The notes beneath the pieces were generated by a model that ran no database searches, was not told where the DNA came from, and saw nothing but the letters and a program-made list of their open reading frames with translations. Source: Trichopria drosophilae (taxonomy: Eukaryota > Arthropoda > Insecta > Hymenoptera > Diapriidae). From it: 64,000 bases of DNA. The position numbers were made by a program, and so were the translations under genes. Below, one piece after another: positions 25,858 to 39,248 of the stretch. Location of the stretch: positions 158,248,501-158,312,500 of the forward strand of contig CM059582.1 of the NCBI GenBank assembly GCA_030407085.1, read 5' to 3'. How positions within the stretch are numbered: the first letter of the stretch is position 1; each line of letters begins with the position of its first letter.

Positions 25858-28800
25858 CTTATTAGCGTCCAAGTTGCTTTGCTTGCATATACTGATGTAA
25901 GGCAATACATCTCTTCCTTTCTAAACGGTTCCATAGTAATTTCTTTTTTATAAGTCTTTGTTTAAGAGCTAACGCCTTTAAGTGAAGGAAGTCAATGTGC
26001 TCAATATACACATACTTGAGCAATTGAAAAATTCTTTTCACAGCGTATCTTACATGTTAAATATTTACTTCCCATTCGGGGTCGCGAGGTAACTTCCCTC
26101 ACTTTTGATCATTTTATATGCAGTTTCTGAGATATTTCGATTCCCCAACTTACCCCAATGCTCAAGGTATCCCACGCTACCCAACTTTGAATATAAGCAA
26201 TGCTGTTTATAATATATCGCATTTTTTAAATTACAGGGGTATTGTACAAACAATATTTCGACTTCCACCAATCACGCAAAAGTATACCCGTCACTTTCTA
26301 TCAAAATAATTTGTAATAAGTTTAATATAGGACTTTGTTTTCAATAGCGGTATAGAAAGGATGACAACGCTGAAAAGATTTTCAATGCAATATTCTTATT
26401 CCACACTGTAACATGTAAATAAATAGTTTACAGGATATCGAATTATTTACATAGAACAATCCTCAACAGGTTTCGCTAATTACCACCAATATTTTAAGAA
26501 TATAGGTTAGCTCTGCCTGGGTTATGGAGTGCCCTAGTTGGCGTAATTATATTAATAGTATATTACCATTTGCTTAGTCTTACTCATTAAAATGGATACC
26601 ATCTTTTCAACATAGCTTTTTTATTATTCAAAACAGTTGGTAGAATTTATAAGTTAAACATTCTCCCTGGAAGCTCAGTTAATAGCAATTAGGGATTTAT
26701 TTTATTTTGTTACCCCATCATTGATTTCATCAATAAGCCTTAATACCGTTAGATTCCAATAGACTTTAACCTGCCTAGTCGTGGAGTAAAAAGATTCCAT
26801 CGCAAGCTTCATTGGTTACATCACCTATATCAGTGTTTTACTCATTTACTCGATTCAGTTAATAAAAATAAAGAAAATGTTTATTAAACTTTGTTTACGT
26901 GTAATTACTAAAAATGAAGCTTTATTATCTAAGCGTGGATTATTATTAGTGACGAAATTCAGGACGTACGAAATTGGCAAGGTTGTGGTCCTATTGTTCT
27001 TTAGCATGATCTACTTGGACGCCCGACGTGAATGCATGGTGCGGTCTTATAAATCCCGTGTTTTACACTCTTGAACAGTAGGCTTACCCGGAGAATGTCC
27101 TCTCTGAGCCAAGCAACGTGCTCGAATATTGGCTCCAAAACTTCTCCATGACCTCGAAACAAATTGGACCTAAATATTTATTATTAAATTTCAATTTCTT
27201 CATTCACTACAAAATAAAGGCAGCCATGTGTTTCTTCCAAATGCTTGTATTAAATGTACTCTGTTTTCTATATAAATCACGATCATTATTTTTAGTTGCA
27301 GTTTTCGCAACTTGCATATAGTAGTGAAAATAATGGAGCATATTCAGATCACCATCATTTTCTATATAAGACCATAACTAAATAGTTTTAGAAAATATAT
27401 TTATTATTCATTCCGAAACTTTTATATTAACACTTTTATGAGTTTATTCGTTTTGGATTTTGGAAATTTCTTATTCTAATTTCCAGTGAACATAAATATT
27501 AACATTTATTTTAAATTGCTTATAATATACTCCGATATATATTCACTGTGTGAGCCAGTGTGTACATAGAAATGTCGACGTGATTGATTGTCTGAATCGG
27601 ATAGGAGAATTTAAATGCGTGTTAGACGAGACGAACAGCAAGAGGCTTTCAGTTTCATGAGCATCATATCGCCAGATCGCGTATACCATAAGTAATTCTA
27701 ACATTACAAACTGAAATTGCTATCGAAATAAGAAGTTAACGTTAATCTAGTAATTCTACTGGCCGAAACAAAATCACCGTATTTTATCTGTAATAATTGA
27801 GAAAACAGTTTTTATAAAAATAAAGTAAAAATGATACGTGAAGATTTTTTTGATTAAATATACGTTGCAGTGGTTTGCGGAAATAATAACAATGATATAT
27901 AGTAATAATACTAAATTCCTCAATAAATAAATAAGTAAAATCTGATGAAGGTTCAATGCAATGCATCGCCTCAAATAGACATGATTTACTTTATAACGAG
28001 ATTTTATCGGAAGACTTTCAAGAACACTCTTGAACCATGTCTTAAGTTACATTAAGAAGTTTCTATGATGACCACTCGAACAAATTGATGCCAGATATCG
28101 ATTTCGTCTAAACGAATCCTTACAAGCTCAGTGAAAATATTCAATTTCTTTCGTATCTTTAAGTTGGTTGCAAAATATATAGCAAAAACGCTAGGACTGT
28201 CAGTATACTTCGAATCGACGAATATATAATTTGGCAGTGGACTCTCTGCACAGTTTTTTAAGGATGTATATAATTTTAAGCACAAGAGAATAGTAATTTA
28301 AAAATTATCTGTTAAATGTTATTATCTACGTTTGAATTTTATGATGGACGATGTCTAGTACATTATAGGCAATTAAATTAAGGTTTAAAATCCAGTTTTT
28401 TTATAGGCTATCCTGACTAATTTTCTGAAGCAGATTTGACGTTGTCAAGTAACAATCATGCAACAATAGTTCCTTCATAGTATCAGTTACATAAAGTGTA
28501 GATCACAGAGTGTATAATAACTTACGATTTTACATTTCGATTGATGGCAAATAGAAAAGATAGCTTGACAAGTTTAAAATAAGTTCATTAAATCTTAACA
28601 GATCTCAATAATACGAGGATCGAACTTCTTTCTATGACCTTAAATATGGATAAAGTAAAGCTCTTCGCAGAGATGTCATCTTTCCATAAAACGACTATTA
28701 AGGCACAGATAATCCATTCGCTTTTAATGAACTGTAATTAGATTGCTGTGAGTGTTTTCAATTGAAAATGAATTGTTTCAATTTAGTTGTATACAAACAA

Positions 28801-30837
28801 ACCTTAATCAATAACGGTCGGAATGTCTTTAGCATGCGCTACATTGCGAAAGCGTATTACCGAGGAGGATACTTATTAACATGCATCGTTTTATGCGATA
28901 TAGTATTTAAATGTTACTCGTAACCTTTGGAGAATGTCTGGAATACGTAGGTGGTACCAGATGGGCGTCGGCACTAACTTTCGTATATGAGCGAAGTGTC
29001 TTGAGATGCGCTGCGCCGGCTGGCCGTGACCTACACATTAAACGCAGTCTCGCAAGTCGTCTGCGCACGTTAGCCCAGGAAAAACTATTGCCGCATTTCA
29101 TAGCAAGATGGTCCGTTATGAATCTGACAAAAGATTTGCATTTACGAAATCAGCTGATTAGGTTTACCCGTACAGCGTGCTATGAGATCTAAACCAAACT
29201 TAGCGGAAAACCCTGCGGCATAATATTAGTTGACATGTCTATTTCTATTTTCTATATTTGCAAACAACACCATTGTTTAACATAATATTTTTCTCATTTA
29301 TAGTAAATTTTATGAATTTAAGCTTGACGTAGATTTATTATTTACCAGATTAGACTGCGAAATTATGTGGGAAGTAATTTTCTCTAAATATATTGTTGAC
29401 TGTGAAGTAAATAATACTGACATCTTTACAGCATCTACGTTTTCTATGAAGCCCAATCTGTACTTGTCATATTGATCACCGAAAACATATGTGTCGTACA
29501 GACTGTGCGCTTGACGGCAACATATTTAACTGCCGTCACTACTAACGTCTAGTGTATCAATAAACCGACATTATATATTCCAATACAGCAGTCGATATTT
29601 TGTATTCATTCAACATGATACCTGGTAGCAATGCTATTTAATGATAGAACTTTACCAGCAACTCATTTTCCGATTAAAATTGTGCATCGTATAGACGGAT
29701 GATGTACGTTTGCCAATTTTAAGAGCAATCTTGTTTGATCTTACGTATGATTGTAAAATGCCAGATGATATTATAATGCTGCAGATTAATAACATACTTC
29801 ACTTCACGGACATGCTCTACGAATACCCATAAAAGTGCAGTAGGAAGGCATTCCGGCGATCGTCCAATTTTTGATAGCTGGATACTCGGCAGACGTTCCG
29901 GTTTACGGCATATAAAACTTAACGTCGAAAGTGGAGGTTGCAGCAGCTGGATTCAGCTGGGCCGGGTGTACGTACCCCTTATGAGGAAACTGGTCAAGTT
30001 TCATGCCTTTTTGAGACTACTGCCGAAGTAGGGTATAAAAGGACAGGAAACGAAAACTCGGGATAAGATGAACCGAGGCGGACGTTTGATATAACGCGCC
30101 AGGCGATAATGGAGAAACAGCCGTTATCAGAAAATCGGGGTCATCATGGCACTCGAGCGAAAGAGCCAGCGATAAACATTTTTTTTCCATCCCCCCAAAT
30201 AGGGGACGCGATAATCGCGTTTGAAAATCGCTTAGTCGTCTAAATCATTTTTCTTCATCCGAACTCGGCGATGTAAGCATTTACTAGCGTCGGTACCTAA
30301 CATCGCTTCCGATGAATCCAAGAGAGGAATGATGGATGCCAAAGCTCCGTTTTGCATTTGCGCATTCCCACGTCACTTATGAACTATATTCAAGCGCAGC
30401 TTCATGGTGAGGAATCGTAAACCTCTCGGCATCACCTGTTCCGGATTCGCTTTCACGGGCCAGAAGATTTAGCATGACTGGTGAAAAATAGACAATATAA
30501 AAAACATGTGGGAGTGCCTCAGTGACAGCGCTGAATATAAAAATGGGTCGAGTTTTCTTCAATTCAATATTTTCGACGCATTATGAAATTTTGCTCTTTC
30601 ATCTAATTTTTATATTTGTATTTACTTATTTTATTATAAGGCTTCTTATCTTTTAATCGTTAGCACGTCTTGGTAGCAATTAATTTTATTCCAACTTCAT
30701 ATTGTAAAAATCTGTTACTGTGCTAGTTAAATACCTGCTCTTCGAAATATACATAAAATGGTAAAAATTAAGATGTAAATTATTTTAAATAAAACGTTGA
30801 AATTTTTGTTAGTGTATTTATTTTCAGTCATAAATCA
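25858..30837. other. Long AT-rich intergenic stretch
   Basis: No supportable gene over about 5 kb. Open frames (65-93 residues) at 26877, 27118, 28052 and 28911 have no recognisable family; 28907-29192 is a GC-richer patch open on both strands. A GC-rich island with a TATA box begins near 29900 and is listed separately. Confidence 0.4.
30034..30042 (+). promoter_or_regulatory. Candidate TATA box
   Basis: GGGTATAAAAGG is a near-ideal metazoan TATA box flanked by G-rich sequence, inside a GC-richer island (about 29900-30420). Transcription would start near 30065. Downstream, the first frame of any length is 44 codons (30109-30243) without recognisable motifs, so the transcript, if any, is unknown. 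Confidence 0.35.
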
Positions 30838-31196
30838 GAGCCTCGGTAAATAATGCCCGTTTGTCGTACCTCGAATTTTGAAACTTTTTTTATACAAAAT
30901 GGTTATATATGATGACTCAATAACCCTTGTAAAATTTTAGGATGAGCATATGACCTGTTTAAGAAATATAGCTAATCTTGTCTCAAAAATATAGCGGCTT
31001 TATGTATTATAGTCCCCTTTGACTAAATGTTTAACCCTCTATATTTCGTAAACGGAACAGTTGCTCATTTTTAAATTTTGCATGGTTTATTGGTACATCA
31101 TAAGTAACCATTTTGTATAAGAAAAAATTTAAATGTCGAGGTACCGAAAATATCCATTGAAAACGGGCATTTTTTACGTGGAGCTTACGGAGGCTC
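30838..31196. mobile_element. Nearly loopless 359-bp palindrome
   Basis: Begins GAGCCTC and ends GAGGCTC. The left half pairs with the right half over about 165 bp with mismatches and small indels: AATGCCCGTTT, GTACCTCGA, ATACAAAATGGTTA, ATGATG, GAGCA and GAAATATAG occur in order on one strand and inverted on the other. The turn lies near 31010-31020, leaving almost no spacer. It is either a foldback MITE or a hairpin-RNA locus; a transcript would be a ~165-bp imperfect duplex, longer than a miRNA precursor. Confidence 0.8.
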
Positions 31197-32852
31197 AAAG
31201 AGCCAGTTCAAAGTACAAGATTTTATATGAAAAAAACTAAATTTCAGATTACTTTATGCCGACGTTATTTTCCTACTTCATTCTGCATCCATGTAAAGTT
31301 TAAGATATGAATTCAGAAATATTATAAGAGGGTTTCAGGAATTATTGCATGTTGCAAATATCTGCGACTCCTTTGGAATTTTTTTCTCGGTGGTACGGTA
31401 TCAAACGCTTTCTTTCTGGTGCCTCCAACAGATCTATTCACGCAATGATACCTACACTTTCAAGTATACGAAATTGACTACAGTTCATAGGGGAAATTAT
31501 TTAAAAAACTTGTCTGAAACTATTTCTCAAACATTCTTTATTAATTACATTTGCGTACTTTAGAGCATTAGTACAGTCCCGGCATAATTGCATCTCGCTA
31601 TATTTATGTCCGAGCATATTTTTCCGGTTCCATCACGTTATATTTACCTGTCGCCTGCTTAACCTGATTAAAAATTCGATTCGGGTTCTGGCCGGAATCC
31701 AGTCGGGCTGGTCCGATCCGTTCAAATTCTGAATATAATTTCTCAATGTGTAATTTTATCTCCACAGTACAAAAATCTTCACTTTAATTATTGTAAATAT
31801 CTTGTTATAAATTATGTTATTATTCTAGCAGTATGTGGAATTATTTTTCTAAATTTGCATTCTTTTAAATTGATTCATAATAAAGACTATCAAACATTCT
31901 AAATTAGCTTTAATAATCCGAATATAGCAATATATAAATTACATGTGCTAACAATCAATACTGTATTATCTTTATAGTTTCCTTGAAATATTTGTTGTCA
32001 CTTTTATTAAACAATAATTATAGCTGTAGAACACATATGCAAATATAATTTGCTTTTTTTTTCAAATATTGATGAAGGTATAAGAGATTTTAATTAGTTG
32101 AGTTTCTACAATTATTATAGATAATAACATTTTACTAAAATTTAACAACTTTTAACGATTTTTTTAACCAATCAATAATTTAATCATTACTTATAATTTA
32201 TATTTACTAATATAACGTGAAATAAATAATTGAGTATATATTTACTGCGAACACGTCATGAAACCTCGTGACTTATTAGGCTAGGATACTTGAACCATAG
32301 CCCTTCATAAGTTTCCTGCTCACCTTAAGTAAAAAAACCTGTCATATTCTTCATGCTTGCTTTTGTTACAAGTCTGCTTGCAATTTCACTCAAGAACTGT
32401 AGTCTTTGTGTACAGCCATTCGTTTCAATTCGTTCTTCCTCTTATATGATTTTCAGTCCCATAAATTTCTTCAGTATTTTCCATGATGCATTTCTTCTTA
32501 ACTCATTGTAATCCTTGTCACTACTTTCCTGGCACTATGACAAAAGATTCGCATAATATTTATTTCATATGCACATTTCACATGTTCTTTACTATTATTA
32601 TTCGACGATTTAATCATGAAGTTATTATTGATCTACGCATTGATTTTGAAATAAATGTACAAACATTATGAATACAATTGCTATAGGTCTCATTTTAAAT
32701 CAAAAGGGAGAAAAGTAATTTCGTATTACGAATCTCATTCCGCTTTCAGATAAAATAACTGCTCAGTTTTTATGCTATTTTACTAATTTTATATACAAAA
32801 TATACATTTGCTTAAAATATCAATTTGAAAGTCTTGATAGAAACCTTCATTC
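31197..32852. other. AT-rich intergenic stretch
   Basis: No supportable gene; frames at 31345 and 32483 are composition artefacts. A small GC-richer patch lies at 31570-31730. Confidence 0.45.
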
Positions 32853-33000
32853 TGTATCAAGGGCGAAACGATAGTGTTCTACTGTAATGACTCGTTTCGC
32901 CCGGGTACTCACTATGTTTTTTGTACTACTCTCGTGAAATTCGCGATATTATAAAACATTTGAAACGGGCTAAAAATCGTTCATTTCGTCCGTGTGAACA
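32853..33000. repeat. Hairpin with terminus shared with the GGCGTAAAATG element
   Basis: TGTATCAAGGGCG at 32853-32865 is identical to 11743-11755. It leads into a perfect 11-bp stem, GGGCGAAACGA (32861-32871) with its complement at 32892-32902, and a 20-base loop. Related words recur downstream (GAAACGGGC near 32965, CATTTCGTCCG near 32983). It looks like a diverged relative of the 11742 and 35999 elements; the right end is not defined. Confidence 0.5.
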
Positions 33001-35998
33001 TTTTTCGATTTGAAGTTATTGAATTGACAGGCCGTGAATTCATTCCTCAACACCTAACAGAACATCTGTATATTGAATAAATTATTTTCTGTTATTCCTC
33101 GCTATTATTTAGTTATACATATAAGGTATTCAATGGTTACGTACGCTGCGTATTTATAAATGTAAATATTATTAATTTTATCTGAAAGTATATTTTATTA
33201 ATGATCGTTATTACAATGATTTTATAAAAATCATGATTCTCAAAAATCTAAGAACCCTAAGAAATTTAGTAAACGTGTACAACTGTAATCACAGTTTATT
33301 TATGAAATCGGCATGAATATGTTATGGAATTTGAATTACAAATTGAACGGAGTTTAGCTTTGCATTTTGGCGTCGCATATTGCTTGTTCTTTCGCCAATT
33401 CATTCAGCTGAATGTGAATGAGAGAGGAATTCCATCTCCAAAGTTTCATCGAACCGAAAGTTCCTTTCTTAACGCCAATGCCGTCGCTGTAACGAATGTC
33501 AACAATGAAAACATCAAGAGTACCCAATTCGCCAGATGCTGAGACTATGCTCCAAGTGCTCTTAGCGGTCTCCACCAGATATCATCGTAATTTATACGAC
33601 GCTCGTTTGTTTCACTCGTGTCACCGGTACGATAAAGGTACTGAATTCGGAATCGACTTTCACCTACCCTCCAATTCGAACCTTGCAATAAACAACTTGC
33701 GATAGAAATGTGTCTTTGAACATATAATAAAGACGCGAAAAATGTCGTTTCTGCGAATCGATGGTATCGATCAGATGAATTTCACCGTCTTAAATGATTA
33801 TCGAAAATCGATAAATTCGAAAAGTCGTCTTTACCTTTTCCAACTACTTGGATAGGAGAACGATAGTATCGGCAACGGAAATAGTAGATATTTTTCCTAG
33901 GGCAATGTCCCTGCTACGTCGCGTCATGCGAGATCGGATCATTGGGTTCCGAAAAGGATTCGGAAATCTATCGGATTGGCATCAACGCTTTTGCTAAATT
34001 CATCCAATCACTCTAAAGGGGTTTCAACTGAGAAGAAAGCCTTCAAATATATCGAAAATATATTCTATAATAGTGCACATGTTTACGTACAGCATTTTTC
34101 CAAATATAGACATAACATGTCAAGAAAAAAAGAATCTTATTGCTTTCCACTGATTATTTTCACTGACGATTATTTTGTATCTCTATATTGACTAATTGTA
34201 GTGCGTCATTCAACAATATTATGTTGATGTTATTTTAATCGATTTGGTTTTTCAAAAGAAATAACCAAGGAAAAATGAATTATAAATAATTATATGTAAA
34301 GTAATGGTTTGTACAGAATCTCACGACACATCTACTGCCGTACCTCCACAAGACTACTCTCCCGTTAATATCTCAGTTGTGGAAACTTCGGATAATTCTA
34401 TTGAATATACTTTTTAATTTTCAATTTCAACAATTTAGTAAATAATTTAAACGTACTTATTATGATTTGTATTGTATTTTGTTTTTATTCCTTTAATAGA
34501 ATAGTATAACATCTACCATTCTGAAAATAATATACAAGAGTCTAAATATTCAACCAATTAATTTTCGTTGATAGCGATGTATGTTTTAGTAGCACTTAAT
34601 CTTTCTGAATCATCTAACAGGCATACGCTAGTTTATAGTTTATGATCACACATTTAATGATCATGATAAGCAAGGCCTATTTTGAGTGGCTCTCCTCTCT
34701 TTTCAAATTTCTGTAAGCTTAACTTTTATCTAGTATATCAACGTTCTGCCTAACTTTCATAAACTCAGTATCTGCGAAATAATTTAATTAAAAATGTATT
34801 GATGGAGCAAAAAAAGGTTATGTATTCTTGTGACATAGATCAACCGACTGCTTAAAATTAAAAATAATTGTATTTATGATCTTTTAAGAAAACCAAATGT
34901 ATTAAAACAAAAGAATGATTTTTTAAAACTTGTGATAAAAACGTGAGGTGTAACGTGGAAGGAAGTAACAATTCTCTTTACTTAATTACCGCCCTCAGTG
35001 TGTTTGCACGCTAACTTTCTCACTCGGCGGAAATTGCAAACTTTCATGCCATTGACACACAATGTGCAATTTAATTTCGGTAATATTCAACTCGTGAGAC
35101 CGGTTTTTCTTCGCTGCCTTCCATTCTACACTCTTTCCATTAACGTTTTTGATGCTGAATTAGTTCCGTCTACTCGTAACCGCATTTTTTCTAAGAGTAA
35201 ATATTTGTCTGGTTTGAACTTAAAATTAATCCCTGCAAAATACAATATCCGATACTTGGTGCATCGTATTAACTGCATTCTATGGGAAACAAAATATAAG
35301 ACCGGTTGAACTTATTTCCAGGCATCGAAATTAAGAAATTAAATACAAAACTACTTGTTGAATAACACATTCTATTCACTTGACAATTTTCAACTACAAG
35401 TGGTCAATTCAAGTCGAAATAAATGTTTGATATTGCGAAAAATGTCTGCATGGTTTGAGATGTAATCGTCAACCTGAGTAAGATGAATTAGTTAGGTCGA
35501 AGGGTTTACAAGTTAGATGGATAATCACATTTTCTCAATGAGGCTTAAGAAAAATGTTCATTGGTACCGAGTCAACCTGCTATCCACAAGATTGGCTATA
35601 CCCACCTTCGTTACGAAGCCCAAGGGACTTTAACGGATCACCTACAATACTTTCTCAGCTTCAACCCCTGAAAACAACTAACGATTTTCGCGTTATTCGT
35701 AAGATCCTATTAATAACTGTAATTTCAATATAAGCGCAATAATCAATGCCATATTATTTTTTTTAACATTGTTACAATATTTTCATCGGTAAGTAATTTA
35801 TGAATTTTTGAAACCACACGGCGAGTCAATTAAAAAAACGTAAACTTTTCCATATTCTTTGTTTATTTCTGTTTAATGAAAAACATAAATATTTGTTCAT
35901 TGCTATACGCAATGCAGATAGTTTTTGAAAATTATGAATATTAAAGATGTTTCTACTGTTCTACATTTTGGATGTTTACTAAACATAGTAGTTATTTT
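33001..35998. other. Intergenic stretch
   Basis: AT-rich with a GC-richer patch at about 33320-33950 that is open on both strands (33324-33542 plus; 33354-33575 minus) with no family match. A 103-residue frame at 34998-35309 has no recognisable domain. No repeat recognised before the 12-bp direct repeat at 35987. Confidence 0.4.
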
Positions 35999-36198
35999 GA
36001 TGCAGTAGGCTCATTTTACGCCCTCATTTGCGGCCAACGGAGGCGTGAAATTGGCATTTTAGGCCCACAAATCGAGGCGCAAAAACATTTTACACCTACT
36101 GCATTAAAAAACAACGGTTGAATCTCAGGCGTAGGATTTTCACGCCTGACGGGTTCTGCCGTCGAGGCGTAAAACTCCATTTTACGCCCTTCATACAA
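35999..36198 (-). mobile_element. GGCGTAAAATG-rich element, copy 2, with 12-bp target duplication
   Basis: Reverse-oriented, shorter copy of 11742-12022. It is flanked by identical 12-bp direct repeats AGTAGTTATTTT at 35987-35998 and 36199-36210, which sets the boundaries exactly: GATGCAGTAGG on the left and TTCATACAA on the right. There are no convincing terminal inverted repeats and no A-rich tail. A long target duplication without inverted ends recalls target-primed insertion (SINE-like), but no pol III boxes are evident. Confidence 0.75.
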
Positions 36199-36210
36199 AG
36201 TAGTTATTTT

Positions 36211-38571
36211 TCGAACGTGTATTCATCGAACGTAGCACTCACCGCGATATAATTTAAATAATCGACAAGATTTACAAATAGAGGTGGTCGACATCATTGA
36301 TCACGAAACTGGAGACAAAATTGAAATAGCCAAAATCGCAAATCTTGTTAAATTTTCTTATAAAATGCTACTGGGAAGTGAATAAAAGTTTTGCTGCTAA
36401 AGTTTCCAATATCCTTGAGACAATACAGATAACTAAATAGATGTCAAAATAATACACAAAACTGTAAGTTATTAAAGTATTAAATCAAGGCCATTTTTTG
36501 TAAGTTGTAGCAATACTATGTACTTTCAATTCCAAACTGCAAAATATTTTAAACTGCGCTGTATTCATAACAAAACATAATATATACAAATAATTAATTC
36601 TTCATATTTAAAAAAACAAATTTTATATTAAAATTTTAAATATTCTGACAACATTAGAACCCAACGAAATCTTTTGAGACAATTTATCTTAATGTATCGA
36701 TATTTCCTCTCAATTTGTTAACATTCTTAACTGCATGAATATAAATGTAAGATTAAAAATTCATATGAAGTGAAAAGAACTTAATAGAGTTTTGAGAATA
36801 ATACAATACTATATAAAAAAAGTTCAACCATTTTCGTTTTTTAACAATTGTACGACAATTGGCCATAGCGTTTCGGCACTCGGTTTGCGGAATCGAGTTT
36901 CGACGAGCAGGTGGTCCATCGTCAAATACTCGCTACAAGCGACGTGCACAACAATAAATGAGTCATTGAGGAGTTGCCAGTATAATGGAAGTTACGCTTC
37001 TATTGTGGTATGTAGGTATTGTTAAACCAACCACGACGAGATGAATCAAAGTGCACACATACTTTGCTCTCTACAAAGGGAAAAGAATACCAATTCAGAC
37101 TTTGTTTTTGGTACAAATGACTAAGCTACTTATTATTTTATATGTTTAAATTTGCGACCCATGTAATATACTCGTTGCAATCATTACTTTGGTAGATTAC
37201 CATTTGGCAAATTATACTTATTTCTATAGCGTGGTATATGAATTGACAGTCATTTAAATAACGTGAGTAGTATTCAAATTATGTTTTGAAAATTTATCGA
37301 ATATTTAATATTTTTCTGGCTACATATTTCGCTCTAAAAACTTTCGGAGTGCAAAAACGTCTTATTCGACTTATATTATATGTTACTTTTTTGGGGAATA
37401 TTTTAGGCATATTTCCTTTTTTATCTTCCATCTTAATTTTAATCAGGTGTTTTATATAATTTAAATATTAATTTCTATTATATTTGTATTTATATTCTAT
37501 TTATTTATAATTTTCCTTTATTCTCACATTTGGGTTTAAAATAAAGTTATTAGCTTTTTAAATATAACAAAGTTATGAAGTTCTAGGATATGGAACTATT
37601 AAAACACCTTAAAGCACTATTAACATTTCTGTTGATTTCGATATTTGCTTATATTATAATTATAAGTAAGGACAAAGGCAAATGATGTATTATAATTACA
37701 AGGATTTTGAGTTATTATGGTTTTACGAAAGCAAAGTGAAATAAATTTATATCTGCGAGTAGCTGAATTAAACTTAGCTGACGTGGACACTTAACAAATC
37801 GTGGATAGTAAACATCTGGTCAATTATTCAATAATACAAAATTATATCTGAGAAGATAGTAAAACCTTAGGAAAAAGTATTTATCAATTTTTAATCATAT
37901 TTGTATTACAACCATACATCATCATCGCCTGGAAGTTTGAAACACAAGGCGTCTTACTTACCTGGATTAACAGTTTGTCCATTCGACCGGTCAATAAAAC
38001 TTACTAGAAAATAGCAGGTTTTATATCTATATGCCTATATACATTTTAATTTTGTTTCAACCTTTTGAAGTATAAGCTCCCTAGGAGAGAAGAATATCTT
38101 TTTAAATAAAATAATTAAAAAACAATGCAATTTATGCCAGTAAAGTAACATTTAAAGACACACAATCGAAAAACTGTGATACTGAAACATAGCAAACACG
38201 AAATGAAAAATGAATCCTTAGTACTGGATATATATCGAGCTGCGAGTCAGGATCCAGCTTGAACTCAAATATTTAAAAACATATTTCTCCTAGGGCTATT
38301 TTATATTATTGAATTATGTTGTAATAGTATGTTGAGGATAGACTTGTGCTATAATATTTTGTTCGTAAAGTACTGTAGGAAGAGCACAATAAGGTTTTGG
38401 CTTCACGTCTTTATTTCACCTGAAAACTACTCAAAATAGAACACGACAATTGATCACACGATAAAATATCACATGGACAAATAACGACAATCAAAAACAT
38501 TACGGTGGCAAAAAACCAGCCTGATAAAAAATTGAATATTACACGCGGAAATTCTTGGCAGTCTTTGGTCA
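36211..38571. other. AT-rich intergenic stretch
   Basis: No supportable gene. The 77-residue frame at 36792-37025 lies in a small GC-richer patch and is not recognised. The remainder is AT-rich. Confidence 0.45.
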
Positions 38572-38646
38572 CCGCCGTTTTGGGGCCAGGTCGTTTTGGC
38601 CCCGTCGTTTTGACGCCGGATGTTTTGGCTCCGCTGTTTTGGTGCT
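38572..38646. repeat. Short minisatellite of GTTTTGG units
   Basis: Five units of 14-16 bp, each centred on CGTTTTGG or TGTTTTGG with a variable GC-rich spacer (GTTTT starts at 38577, 38593, 38608, 38622 and 38636). In style it resembles the TGTCGG-TTTTT array at 52200-52480. The 64-residue frame over it is translated repeat. Confidence 0.8.
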
Positions 38647-39100
38647 AATTTATTTGATCCTGATTTTTGTTGTGAGAATTATTTTAAATCAAAATTCGTA
38701 TAGTGAAATGGGGAAGCGGAGAAATCGCAGTGTCACGAAATTAACTTAACCTAACCAGTCTCTGGACGCAACTAACCAAACCTAACCAGTCAGTACTCCG
38801 CTTACTCCTAATAATGCTTAAATGAATATCGCTGAAAAGAGAAATTTTTAAATGTGTGGTATTTTGTCGATGTGATAGTTTATCAATATGATATATTGTC
38901 ATTGCGCTATTTTTATGCGAGAAATTTTATCATTCTGATAATTTGACATGTGATCAAATGTCCGTGATATTTTCTCGTGTGATCATTTGTCTGAGAAATA
39001 AAGACGTGTTACCGTTGTTTTGTTCTAAAAACAGAACCCGAAATTAGCCATGATCGATTTCTCTTACTCACTATTTATTTGATTTGTAAAATAAATCAAG
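38647..39100. other. Spacer with doubled CCTAACC words
   Basis: AACCTAACCAGTC occurs twice (38746-38758 and 38782-38794 region). The words resemble the insect telomere unit CCTAA, but are too few to be a telomeric array. Otherwise AT-rich, with hairpin-prone TGTGATCATTTGTC/GACATGTGATCAAATG sequence near 38940-38990. Confidence 0.35.
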
Positions 39101-39248
39101 TATTTTATAGCTATGCCTGAGGTCAGTCTGTAAAACAGCATCAGCTGTGGCTCGCCTTTTGGCATATCTGTTTATATGTACATTTATTGTTTTGTAACTA
39201 TTTCAATAAGGCCAATAAAATCGTAATAATAATAATAATAATAATAAT
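39101..39248 (+). mobile_element. Possible LINE 3' end with (TAA)8 tail
   Basis: A moderately GC-rich segment (TCAGCTGTGGCTCGCCTTTTGG) passes into AATAAGGCCAATAAAATCG and then a perfect (TAA)8 run at 39224-39248. A short-unit tail after AATAAA-like signals is the usual 3' end of several non-LTR retrotransposons, I-type among them. No reverse-transcriptase frame is present, so this would be a strongly 5'-truncated copy. Confidence 0.4.

Noticed and set aside
38740..38800. Telomeric CCTAA array
   Set aside because: Only two CCTAACC words separated by unrelated sequence.
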